NCBI GenBank assembly: GCA_963576785.1 | Contig: OY756140.1 | Span: forward strand, 372,001-436,000 | DNA: 64,000 nt | Source: Chlorophyllum brunneum | Taxonomy: Eukaryota > Basidiomycota > Agaricomycetes > Agaricales > Agaricaceae | Reading direction: 5' to 3' | Shown here: piece by piece, positions 12,042 to 23,436 of the stretch | How the letters are laid out: every line of letters starts with the position of its first letter | Position numbering within the stretch: the first letter of the stretch is position 1 | Notes under the pieces: model-generated | Seen by the model: the letters and a program-made list of their open reading frames with translations, nothing else | Databases searched by the model: none | Told to the model about the DNA's origin: nothing | Translations under genes and position numbers: made by a program

Positions 12042-13537
12042 GAGCAGCTATCAAGGTGGGACTTGGCCTTGAGTCGAATGGGTTCCCATACGACATTTAT
12101 ACGTTTTCGCAAGGGAGTATTAGGGTACAGCATTCTACGTTACCTGAGTACATTGCATCCAAATTATTTATAGCTCCCCAGCTAAGACTGCGATGCACCA
12201 CCATATCTGGGTTCTAACCGATTAGACCAACCCGAAGCCCGTTCCCTCTTGTTATGGATAAAATCGTGAAGGAAAAAAAAACAGAGAAGCACCATGGGAA
12301 GCACCAGCAGGTTTCTCGATGAAAGCACCAGAATTGATGTTAATTTTTACGCAGGAGTATCTTGAATTTATGGGATGATAAAGAACAATGGGATACGCCA
12401 AAGAACAAAAAGTAGTGAAGGTTATTAACTTTATAAGATGTGTGAGTCGATTTCGGCGTCCGTGAGCTCGGAGAAATCGTCCCTGCAAATGGTTTAGTTC
12501 CTCTGATGCCTGTTATTGACTCACGGAGTCCGTGGGCCTCTTCTGTTAAGCATCCATGGTCCACCATGGGCGGGCTACAAAGGTAGAGCGCCCCCTAACA
12601 TATGATCAGGAGCCCTTTACGTGCTCAACAACTAATACGAAATTCTAGCCTCTTTCTTGGCCAACTTCCACAAAGCACTCCAGGAGAGCCGGAGTTCACT
12701 GCGACGAATTAGAGTCAGGATCGACACCGAGTTCTACCTTACTGTCCCGAACTGTAACCAGGTAGTGGTCGAACTAATCAATGATCAGCTTCCACCCAGG
12801 CTGTCAACAAAGATACCCACACCAAGTAGGAGTGCTTCTATCTGCGTTACCTAGGCATATCTTTGATGTTCGGTATCCAATTTTGATTCTGTAACGTCCC
12901 ACTCCCTAGCCAAGGATAGCCTCTGCCGGCGCCGGTTTGAGGAGAGCTGAGATCAAGAAAGATATGCATGTTAGCTGAACTCTAAACCATTCAATTATTG
13001 ATGAAAATGCAGCGAGGTACTGATCTTCAAGCAATAGCTCCCGCCACGGTTATTTGAAGCTCACCCACTCGATGAACTGCGCTCGCTAATACGAAACACG
13101 GTTAAAATAAAATTTACCTCCTAAAAACATTGTTCCTCTATACAATCTACTAAAACACAAAAAAAATACATACAGAGATTTAGCGCCATACACAAATTCG
13201 AGGAAACCGTCGGAGATCAATATTATGATGAAGTCTGGCGCCTCAGTGTGGAGGAATCTTTCGCGTGTTTTGGTCGAACAAACGAGTGTATTCAAAATCC
13301 TGATTTCGGGACACGGGAGACTTGGTTTGATGAACTATGCCAAGAATGTCCCACCCCGCGTGACGAATGATCGGAAATTCTGTGAAATAAACCCAACCAC
13401 TAACTCCGCCCTCGTACCCCAAATTCCTCTGTATAATTTATTCATAAGATGGCGCTTCGCTAACGGGCATGAATTGAAAACGGCTTACCTGAAACCAGGA
13501 GGTGTAGTATCCGAAACTCGGTACCAGACCCTCCCCA
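12042..13537. other. Gene-free stretch between 7TM copies B and C
   Basis: No supported coding region. The right part (about 13050-13540) is the downstream flank of copy C and has a diverged second copy at about 31100-31500. The rest shows only short frames. Confidence 0.45.
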
Positions 13538-14727
13538 CTACTTCCACGACTCCTCGGCAGACGTAGTATACCCGTCAACCGCAGAATTATTAGGACTGAA
13601 TTGAATTTCAGATATCAGCCCTACAGTTGGCTCCGCTCTGCCAAGTTTATTCTGGGCTGCGCGTATGATAACAAGGTGGAATGCTATTCCAATAATTGGG
13701 ATATTCTATCCGTCGCCCCACCCCTCAGAGGTTAGCCAAGTGCGTTTTGGTTTTTTTTATAAGTTGGAGTCACTTACGAGGGCACCAGTCATAAGAATAG
13801 CGAAACCATTATCGAAGAACCATACGAAGAAATGAGCCAATGTTATTGACAAATACAATATCCCTGATTCTGCAAGAATTCGCATGATGGACAATAAGTA
13901 TTGTCTGGATGACCCGGGTCTTTGAACGAAGCGGTGTAAGCGACGAAGAAGCATGACTGATAAGAATATTTTTTTTGATGTGAGAAAAGTATAAGAGAAT
14001 GATGATGAAATGGCTTACTGGTTGCGTATGCGTTAAGGATCAAAGTCGAACCCCAGAATGGCATCAACGCTATCCCTGGACCAACGGACATGTTGACTGG
14101 TCCCCAACTCCAAGGACTAGTATTTATGTCACTGATATTCGCAATTTGGAGGTACATGTTGAGTCCAGTGCACGCGATACCACCCAACCACAAAAGGATG
14201 GGGAAAATGATGACTTTGATGGAATCCTCGTAAACAGCCCAACAGCGATAAATCTATTTCGAAAAGAAATCACTTCTATTTCTGATCCCCCACAAGAGGA
14301 ATGACATACCAGCACGATATCAGCGGCAAGGCACGCAAAGTTGACTGCTGCACACTATATGGTCATAGGTTGTCTCGGTAAAGTGGTTCGAAGTAATACA
14401 GTAACGTAAAATAACACACACCTGAACAACAGGTATCCACCCAGGTGTATGATACGTACTCCCAGGAGGTGGATTTCGTGAGATAAACAACACACGATCC
14501 ATCAAATTTCGAGTTTGTACCGCAAGCCATGTTGTGTTAAGCGCCAGGATGATCAAAGCCACCAGAACGAATGCCCAATGAATGTGTTTCTTTCCTTTCC
14601 ATCCTTGGTCTGCGAAGAGTAACCAACGAATACAATTGACGAATGTGCATAGTGATACACCGAATACGAGAGCGGAAAGTACCACGACGACTACTTCTTG
14701 ATTTGGTGGTACGGGATTGGATGGCAT
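13538..14727 (-). CDS. Seven-TM membrane protein, array copy C
   Basis: Model: complement of exons 14422-14727, 14310-14354, 14019-14253, 13778-13956 and 13538-13705; 933 nt, 310 aa, fully open. Start ATG 14727 (MPSNPVPPNQEV). Hydrophobic segments: VVVVVLSALVFGVSLC, the HIHWAFVLVALIILAL region, the exon 2/3 junction into IYRCW, FPILLWLGGIACTGL, GIALMPFWGSTLILNAY, ILYLSITLAHFFVWFF and NIPIIGIAFHLVII, consistent with seven spans. The short C-terminal tail contains SEIQFSPNNS and ends EESWK. A minus-strand TATATAAT lies at 14830-14823, about 96 nt upstream. The family is duplicated along this window. The function is not recognised; the architecture suits a receptor-like or membrane-organising protein, but that is inference. 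Confidence 0.88.
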
Positions 14728-15571
14728 TGCCGGGGTGGGGGTGGGGGGGAGCGCGGGGGTAGTTGATTGTGAGGTGGGGAGGAGGAAGGAGGAGTGCTAG
14801 TTGACCAGGGTCCTCCATATGGATTATATACCTTTTACGTGAGGGGAAGAATATCAAGAAGCCGAGGTTTGTACGTTACAATTCATTCGACGTCACATCA
14901 TAATGATCACTCCATAACAAAAGGAATCTACATACATTCATTTAAGTATCTTTTCATGTACAACTACTCTTAACTATATCTTTTTAAGATTGAGACTAGG
15001 ATTATAAATGCTAGCGCCTAATTATGGACGAAGAACTTGACGTCAAAGAATCAGCTGTACCTATAACTGTGAAGCTGCCTAAACAAGGAGAAATCATAAC
15101 CAGGGCGCTGTCAATATTGATATGTATTTTTCTCACTCTGCATCAGTTGCATCAGGGCAGAGTCCATGGACAAATGTGACTCAGGGCGGTGCAATTAATT
15201 GATGTTTTCTCACCCTGCATCAGGGTCGCGACTTTTGGAGATTATTTTTCTCATTGTCGAAACAGCCAACTGCCAAATATCTGAGCGTGGTCTCCGAGGC
15301 GGGTTTGAATATGCAGTATCACGGATAATTTATTTGACCGGTCTGGGTTGTGGTTACCCGAATACACATACATATATACACAGGCTTGTGGCGGTTATTT
15401 GGACAACACCACTGCCCAAGAGTACAAGTCCTCCCTAAATAAATACGATCTAAAGTAAGAAAAGTCCTTAGACATACATTGCTGTCCGCGCGATCAATGG
15501 ATTGTTAGGATCATGGTTGCCGACCCAACAATCGATAACAAGTGTCCACAATCAGTCTATTTATGTTAGGG
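14728..15571. other. Intergenic stretch between 7TM copies C and D, with a short imperfect repeat
   Basis: Contains the promoter of copy C and the 3' flank of copy D. No supported gene. It carries an imperfect direct repeat (15101-15223), listed separately. Confidence 0.5.
15101..15223 (+). repeat. Imperfect direct repeat, about 45 bp, two units
   Basis: Units 15101-15146 and 15182-15223 both start CAGGGCG and end CTGCATCAG, with matching TTGAT and TCTCAC blocks inside. The period is about 81 bp. No known element is recognised. Confidence 0.5.
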
Positions 15572-17071
15572 TCACCGTTCGACGAGTGTGATACCAGTAG
15601 TAGTGGACACATTACTCCCTTGTGAAGCGTGCATATTTAAGCCTCGTGCTTCTCCTTCTCCTCCCACACCACCACTAAATACTCCAAGTTGACCAGCACT
15701 TGCTTCGCGATACAATTCATCAGAGAAGAGTTTGAGACCGGGCTCGACGGGGATGGAGTTGAGACTTCCGGTGGAACCGTGTGGATGATGCGGCGTGAAA
15801 CAGAATTTGATTGAAGGGTTCTGGCTGTGAGCGTGGGTGTGAGGTGGATGGTAGTAGGGTTTGGGGTATTTAAGATGGGAGACGGATAGGGAACGGTTAT
15901 TGTGAGCGCGAGAGTTGGAGTAGGGATGAGAGTTGTAGGAAGGGTCACGAAAATGGTTGGATGGTAAATCGGAGTCGGAGGTGAGAAAACGCGATCGGTT
16001 GGCGGAGGTACGGATTATGATCAAGTTGAATGCTATTCCGATTAGAGGTAGGTTCTGAAAGTACCATGAGAACAGGATGTTAGGGGCGTGTAAAGAGGGT
16101 AGGTTTGGGAACGTACGAAGGCAGTGACGATTGAAATGGCGAAATCATTCGCCGTGAACCAAACTACGAAGTGCGCAATTGTGACAGATAGATAAAGCAC
16201 TCCTGATTCTGCAAGTACGCGTATTACGAATCGGAATTCGGTAGTAGACGTTTCGTCTCCCGAGTCTTTTACGGCTTTGTAGATCTTGTATATCAAAACA
16301 ACTAACAGGATTGGTTATTAACTCTTTTAAAAAATAAAAATGAGAGAGGAAAGACGGACTTGTGCAATAAGCACCTAGGACTGCTGCTGAGCCCCAAAAT
16401 GGTGTTAATACGATACCGGGACCGAGAGTCGTGTTCACGTGTGCCAGAGAACTTGGATCGATGAGTGGGTTCGTGGATGGAGAAACGATTTGGAGATAGA
16501 CTTGGAGGATTGTACAAGCGAGACCTCCGAACCAGAGGATGGTTCGGAAGAGGAGGATTAGGTGACAGCGGTTAGTGACTATGAAGCAGCGGTACATCTA
16601 ACATTAGAGGAGCGGTGAGTAAATAGAGCGGGGGGGAGTGCTTTTTTTGGACGTACAAGGGCGGCGTCGGCCAGGAGGGCAGTAAGGTTTGCTGCTGTAT
16701 ACTATAATAAGACAAGTCATGACGTGCACTGACAGAAGGAAATCAAAGATATGTACCTGAAGTATTATAGGCCAATTCATCTGCCCGACCTGCGGCTTTG
16801 TTTTCGCATTGGCGTCCAGTGTAGAGGCTATGTAAACGACATGCATGACACTTGCAAATGTAGCTACTAGATACACTAGGGTTAGTAAGAAGATGAGAAT
16901 GGTGACGAGGACCATAGGCCAGTTGATAGATTTAGGACGGCGGAGGGACCAGCCGCGGTCAGAGAAGAGAAGCCAACGAAGTGTGTAAAGGAGTGTGGAA
17001 GTGTAGAGGCCGTAGAGGAGGGACGCTGTGAAGAGGACGGCGACTTGTTTATGGGGTTGGGTGGTTGCCAT
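15572..17071 (-). CDS. Seven-TM membrane protein, array copy D, long C-terminal tail
   Basis: Model: complement of exons 16757-17071, 16657-16701, 16360-16597, 16117-16301 and 15572-16054; 1266 nt, 421 aa, fully open. The five-exon plan and phases are those of copies A-C and F, but exons 3 and 4 are one and two codons longer and the sequence is the most diverged of the array. After TM7 (NLPLIGIAFNLIII) it has a tail of about 140 residues rich in Ser, His, Pro and Asn, three times longer than in the other copies, and it lacks the SEIQFS motif. A TATAAAAC box lies on the minus strand at 17168-17161, about 97 nt upstream. An upstream in-frame start at 17119 is possible. The function is unknown; the long tail suggests a distinct cytosolic partner or regulation (inference). 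Confidence 0.87.
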
Positions 17072-17735
17072 ACTGTACTCCGAGGGAAGGAAGGAATCCA
17101 GGTCAAGGAACAGGGACAATGCGTTTTGGGGGGGAAGGATCTCGGAGAGAGTGGGCTGAAGTTTTATACGTGTGGTCTATTAGTTTTGGTTTTGGTTTAG
17201 TGTCCATGTAGATCACTTGTCGTATGGTGACAAGGTGCCTAATCGTTCAAGACTTCAAGCTTCAGGCGTCAATTGGAGCAGCGCTTCGAGCAGAGTGGAT
17301 GGATCAGAGTTTAAAAGTGGAAACTTGGTGGGATTGGCCGAGAACAGTCAATCAGGACCGAGCATGAGAAGGGGCACTTGTTCCGGAGGATGTGAGAAGG
17401 GTGCGCGAGGAGCTCTTGACAGCGGAATAATGCGAGGGACGGACGGGTGTGATGGGAGCCTGTAGGTACTGGATATTACTTTGTGTGGGCTGAGAGGTCA
17501 ATCAGTATCATTTTGAAAGTCTGGAAAGGGACGTCGAGGGCCCTAGGAAGCAGACGGACGCACACTGCCTCGTTTTGTTATCGTGAGGGATTGTTTGTCG
17601 TCGTTTGTGCATATGGACTGAGCGACACCTCAGCCAGCGATCCTACCACCACCTCCTAATTCCTCTCTACCCTCGCCCACCACACACTGTCTGCCCTTTC
17701 GCTCTCATCGACCACCCCACATCGCCCCCGCCAGC
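17072..17735. other. Divergent promoter region between 7TM copy D and the AGC kinase
   Basis: About 660 bp with no supported gene. It holds the TATA box of copy D (17161-17168) and a pyrimidine-rich leader (about 17640-17735) before the kinase start. Confidence 0.5.
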
Positions 17736-20700
17736 ATGGACACCAACCTCCCCCGGCGGCCTCCTGTCCGCCTCGACACCCAGGATGGTCCTTGGAGCGT
17801 CAGTGTGGCCGAGTCTCCGCATGATTCACGTTCATACTCGCTCTACATCAAGAGTATGTCCACCACACCCCCTTAATCTTCACATCACACGTTGCTTACC
17901 CCTTTTCTTCCAACAAACCCACAGCCCCAACCCACAACCTCACCCTCACCAGAACAGCCATGGAAATCCTCGACCTCGACCAGAAACTCCGCGAAACAAA
18001 TCCAGACGTCAAAATACCCCCTCTGCCTATCAACCCCGCCGCCATCTCTCCCCCTCCAAAGCGTAAATCAAACTTTCTCAACACCCTCTCTCGCCTCGCC
18101 TCGCCAACTTCCAACAAAACCAGTCGGAGAAATACCAACCCACCCTCTGCTTCTATTCTCCCCACCCCGATCGCTTCCCCCACTGGCGAGATAAATGACC
18201 CGTTCACGTCATTTAGCGCCAGCAACGTCAATTCTCCCTCCGTTGTTGCGGTCCCTTCCACTACTAGTACCGGTCTTGCTGCTTACCTCACCACCGTCTC
18301 CAATACCCCTGCCCTGCGTCACGCTCGCGTATGGAAACGCTTCGTTCGCGTGCGAACGGATGACTTGGAGAGTGTACGTGTAGAGCGAGCCATAAAACGT
18401 GTCCGATCAGATCTTGCGGCACATGTGGGGGGTCTACCCAACCGAGAAGGCAACGAACTGGAGGATAATGTGACCAACGGTGATCAACCGCAGGCAGACC
18501 AAAAGCTTGCTGTTGCGAGTGACGATATGCTTCACACTTCTATCGAAGACTCGTTACCTACACCGGTACAATCGCCGAAAGAACTCGAGGACGAAACTCA
18601 GGCGCAGGTTACCGAAGCCGCTAGTCTTGATGCGATCAAGGACCACGGCCACTTGGTAGATGAGGTAAATTCTGGAAAGGACAAAGGTAAAACGAAAACT
18701 TTTTCTTTGGTAGTTGACCAGAGCCACTCAACCACCAATGTATCCTCTAGAACCTTCTGCCTTGCAACCCGTTACCACTACAACGGAGCCTTCGGCAGCT
18801 GTGGCTCCCGAGGATATACCCGTACCTACTACCCCCACGGGAGAAGCTCAGGCTCAGGCTCCAACCCAACGCATACACCGTTCCCATTCAGCTGACCCCG
18901 ACAAATCCTCTCGTCTCTCTCGCGCCTTTGCCCAATCAGCACCTGCGAACACTGTCACAGAGATGGACGGTGGAGCGTCCTCCGCTACAGGCGACGAATC
19001 ATCCATCTCAACAAGCAACAACCATCAGCGGAAGAAGCGCTCAAAGTCCACAACAACCCCCAGAGAGAAAAAGTACAAAGACAAGGAAAAAGAACCGAAG
19101 AAGAGTCAGAGGAAGGTTCTCATCAATGATTTTGAAATGATGAGGGTTTTGGGCAAAGGATGTGCCGGGAAGGTGTTACTTGTGAAACACAAGTCGACGT
19201 CCGATATGTATGCGTTGAAGGCGATTACGAAGAGACATGTGTTGGCACATCAGGAATTGCAGCATACCTTGACTGAGCAGGCTGTGTTGAAGCGGATGGC
19301 GGCGGAGGGAAAAGATCCGTTTGTGGTTAAGCTTTGGTGGAGCTTTCACGACAAGGAGAATTTGTTCTTGGTGATGGTAAGCGTCCCTCCTATCTTCTAT
19401 CACTTTAAACCCAAATGGAAGTAGGATTTTCACCCCGGAGGTGATCTTGCGACTCAACTCGCCCGATGGGGTCGTCTTGGACGAGACCGAGCAAGGTTCT
19501 ACGCAGCCGAAATCGTCGAAGGTGTTGAAGGTCTACACAACGCAGGTGTAATCTACCGTGATCTAAAACCTGAAAACATCCTCATTGGCGCGGATGGACA
19601 TATCGTTTTGACTGATTTCGGACTATCAAAAGAATTTCCTCGACGGTCGGGGGCGGGTTCTTCGGCTCCAATGACCCCTGCTACGGAGATGACAGCCAGC
19701 GCAGCGTGGATGAAACCTTCCAATGGTAGTCCTGGTGGGTTGGCGAATTCGGATGGAGTTGGATTGGCGGGGTTGGTTGGGAAAGGGAACGGTAGTGGGG
19801 AACAAGTATGGCCGGGACAGAATGTTGGATTGATGGACCAGACGACGACATTTTGTGGGACGGCGGAGTATCTTGCACCAGAGGTCATTCAAGGGTTACC
19901 GTACTCGTACGAAGTGGACTGGTGGAGTTTTGGTACGATGTTGTTTGAGATGTTGACTGGTATCGTGAGTTCTCCCTCTTTACCTTTATCATTAAGCCGC
20001 ACTTTGACACTGTGTGCTAATAGACACCTTTTTGGGCGAATAATCACTCGGATATGTATGTCAGGGTGTTGCAGGATGAACTGCAGTTCCCTGAGGATAG
20101 AGCTATTGATCAGGATACTAAGAGTTTGATCCGTGGGGTGAGTTGTTGTGCTTCTACTCGTTTCGCTTTTTTTGGCCTGGGTTGATAAAGATCTCTCTTT
20201 TTATCAGCTGCTTCAGAGGAACCCTGGACTGCGTATTTCTGAGCCGAGGATTAAGCGCCATCCATATTTCTCTATGATGTGCGTTTTTGCAACTGCTATG
20301 TACATTCGGGAGTGCTAACATCCTTTACAGAGACTGGTCTCATGTATACTACAAACGTTACATCCCGCCATATATCCCACCCATCGACCCGTCCAACGCA
20401 AGTGATACCCAAAACTTTGACGATACCTTCCTCGATATGGAACCTGTGTTGGATGAGTACGTCGATGACCAGACAACGGATACCGATGCGGATATGCATA
20501 CCGATACCGATCGTACGGATGGAGAGGAAACTGCTACTACGCCTTCACAATCTCGAAGTTCGTCAATACGTCCTGGACCAAATCAACTTCAGCAGAGTCA
20601 GGGATCTGTCGGTGCTGTACAGCAGCAACAGCAACAGCAACAGCAACAACAACAACAACCGGAGGAGACGGTTGATGTGTTTGATGGGTATTCGTTCAAG

Positions 20701-22095
20701 GGAAGACATTCGGTGTTGATTGAAAGTAGTGATGAGGACGAGGAGGAGGAAGATGAGGATGAGGAAGATGAGGAAGGTTCTGGATCGGAGATAACTGGTA
20801 CTTCGGAGAGAACTGGAACGACTGGACTTGGAACGGGATCTTCTGAGGCGGATGATTCATCTGTGCTTGGGAGTATCGTCACTCAGGATATTACTCCCCC
20901 GCCTCCTGCGAAGCTTGAACTTGAAATTAAACAGGAGTCTGTGGAGGATGAACCGAAGACACCAGAAGCTAGACCGATTTCTGTCCCGTTGAGTGCGGTT
21001 GATAGTGTGCCGGAGGATATTTCGAGGTTGTTGGCGGATGCGAAAGAGTTGGAGCATAAATTGGAAGAGGGAGAACCTATTACGCCGACGGAGGAGAAAC
21101 CGAAGGTTGGGGTACCCCCCGCCGCAGAACAGGCGAAACTTCCAACTACCAACGCACAGCCACAGAAATCTACCAACTTGCGTGTAGCTGCGAACCGCAA
21201 CAAACGACGGGAACGTTCTGGAATTCCAGCGCTTGATAAAGATTTACCAGAGGATACTGAAGCGGGTGAAGACACGGAAGCTGTTGGAGGGTTGTTGGAT
21301 GATGAAGATGATGATTGGGACTTTATTGATGCTGTTGATGGTGAAGATCGGAATGGTGCCAAGGGAACGAGTCTTTTCGCTCGTGGGGTTGTTGATCGGT
21401 ATAGGTTGGCGGTGTTTAGGAAGGCTTCGACTCCTTCTAGAGCAACGACGACGTCGGGAGGGCAACAGTCGAGGTCGACTTCTGGGATGTCGAAGGCTTC
21501 TGAGACGAATGATGGTGATGGAAGTCCGCAGAGGAGGGGAAGAGCGGCGTTGGCGTTTGCGAGGAAAGGCCCAAGGCAGTTTTTGCAGCCGAAGAATAAT
21601 CAGACGAGGAATCAAAGTCAGAGTCAGAGTGTTAGTGCTCAGACTCCTCCTCCGTCGTCGTTTTCGTATTATTCCGCCAAGAAAACGAGAAGGTCGACTC
21701 AACCTACTAGTATTACACCGAAATCGGCAAGTACGACGGCGTCGAGTAGTTCGACTACTGCTGCGGGGATGTTGACGCCTTCAGCGAGTTTGGGGAGTTC
21801 GGCGATGATGTCACCTTCGTTGAAGAGTAGAGAGTCGGCTACGAGTGTTGGTGCGCATAGTGCGTCTTCGGATCAGTCTGTTGGTGGTGGATTGAATGGG
21901 CGAATGAATGGGGATACCATCGAGCATGGGGTTGAGACTATGAAGGTGAATACGTCGCCGGTTGCTGTTGCTGAGGAAACGTCGAATGAGAAGATGAAGG
22001 CGACGAAAAAGTTGAAGAAGTATAAAGAGGGAGCGGAGAAGGTGTTTTCGTTGTTTTCGGGTACGTCATCGCCGCGCCAGCATCATGCGTCGTAG
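17736..22095 (+). CDS. AGC-family Ser/Thr kinase with PX-like N-terminus (RSK/S6K-like tail)
   Basis: Model: exons 17736-17853, 17925-18664, 18714-19376, 19425-19964, 20024-20137, 20208-20278 and 20331-22095; 4011 nt, 1336 aa. Residues about 15-145 look like a PX domain (WSVSV, SYSLYIKTPTHNLTLTR, IPPLP, LAAYLTTVSNTPAL), which would bind phosphoinositides. The kinase domain starts at about residue 425: glycine loop GKGCAGKV, Lys in YALKAI (about 455), YRDLKPEN (about 551), DFG (about 571), T-loop TFCGTAEYLAPE (about 650). The DFG-to-T-loop stretch has an extra insert of about 60 residues rich in Gly, Ser and Ala. The C-terminal tail has a Q-rich run (13 Q), then the hydrophobic motif FDGYSF (about residue 866), an acidic run, and a low-complexity end. 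It acts presumably downstream of PDK1/TORC1-type signalling, as known for AGC kinases. The exact orthology (Psk/Ypk/RSK) is unsure. Confidence 0.9.
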
Positions 22096-23436
22096 ATTTG
22101 ATTGCGTGGGTTTGCTCTGGAGGTTTTTTGGAATTTGGAATTTTTGGAATATGGAATTGGAAATGGGAATACCCGAGCAGGTTTCTCGTCCTTCCCCCCC
22201 ACCACTGCATGAGAATTATTATCATTTGGTCTGCCCCCCTTTTTTGCCTCGAAATTCTTTATGCATCATTTTCTTCCCTCCCTCTTTTTTTGCGGTTTTG
22301 GAAATACTTAATGACAATTGCATTTTCTGTTGTTTACAAACGCTTTCTGGTTTCGTTGTACATAAACATCTACATTCCTTCTCGACTCGGTTTCTTTTTT
22401 TTCTGCCTGTACGTATATAACATCGCTTATCTTTCAGGGTGCTGATGACACCATGTCACTTGACTCGTGGCCTTGGTCCTGCTGTCTTTTGATATTGCCA
22501 TGGTTTGCGGTTGGCGTGTGTTCGTTTACGCCCTTAATTTCGGGGGTTGATGCTTTCCTCCTGCCTCGTTGCTGGCCACTTTGATGCAATCCCGAAACTC
22601 ACACTCTCCTTACCTTTCTTTTGTTGATACTTAATACTCTCGTTTTTTCCCTTTCTTTTTTCTTCTTCTCATCATCATCCCACTGCCGAATATCACATTA
22701 GAGAATCTTTGCCCGCTTTTTTTTTCGTGGTCGTTTCCACCATATGCTAATTATAACATTTCCGTCGTGTGGCCTTTCATTGTGTCGAATAAAGTTTATG
22801 TTGATGGCGTTCCGCGGCTGCTTTTCGTTTTTTTTTTTGCTTTTGTTTTTTTTTTTTTTGGTTTTCTTCGTCTGGTGTGCATGGCATTATAGTTTTGTGG
22901 GGAAGAGCATCAGGATATCAATCAGTAAAAAGAAGAATTACTAGTAGAATAAAAATGCAGAGATAATAGGAGGAGAATTGGTGATATTTTTGTGGAGTTC
23001 TGACTCCTGTGTTGTCAACCTATGCCGTCACCGCGCCCACGTCGTGGGTAGCAGCTGCCGCTGCAATTAGGCTAGCAGATTTTTGAAGCGTCTATCACCC
23101 ATTGGCTCATAGTACATTCAGCGCAAGGTACGACTGTTCGAGCTTTCAAAAGTTGCTGTTAACTCTGTGACAGTGGACAAGCTTGTATCGCCGCACTGCA
23201 CCAAAAATATCGTGATGGAATCACGGAGCAAGTTGACAAGGCAGTGGCAGACGCGCTCAGTGATGATTTTCACTACTTAGAGGCCTAACACATTGGCCAA
23301 CCTCAAGGCAAGCCTTGATCCATAACCATTTCCTCTTTCCCCACCCTTTCCCCACGACTTCCAACTACTCCATTGCACTAGGGTTTACGGAGACGGTTCC
23401 AAGGCTTTGGTATCCACCACAACGACTGCCAGCGAA
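22096..23436. other. Intergenic, 3' side of AGC kinase and promoter of CorA gene
   Basis: About 1.3 kb, strongly T- and pyrimidine-rich between 22,200 and 22,900 with several poly-T runs. No supported gene. A near-palindrome CCCACGTCGTGGG lies near 23037. The leader before the CorA start is pyrimidine-rich. Confidence 0.5.

Noticed and set aside
12890..12900. TGTAACGTCCC, which resembles the start of some basidiomycete LTRs
   Set aside because: No second copy, no CA end, no primer site or coding sequence nearby in the window.
20883..21362. Long antisense frame within the AGC kinase gene
   Set aside because: It is a shadow of the low-complexity Ser/Glu-rich kinase tail; it reads as poly-Ser and has no family features.
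21233..21775. Second long plus-strand frame within the AGC kinase tail
   Set aside because: Arg-rich shadow of the Glu/Ser-rich real frame; no start context, no domain.
23037..23049. Near-palindrome CCCACGTCGTGGG upstream of the CorA gene
   Set aside because: Could be a factor site, but a single occurrence without a known matching factor is not enough.
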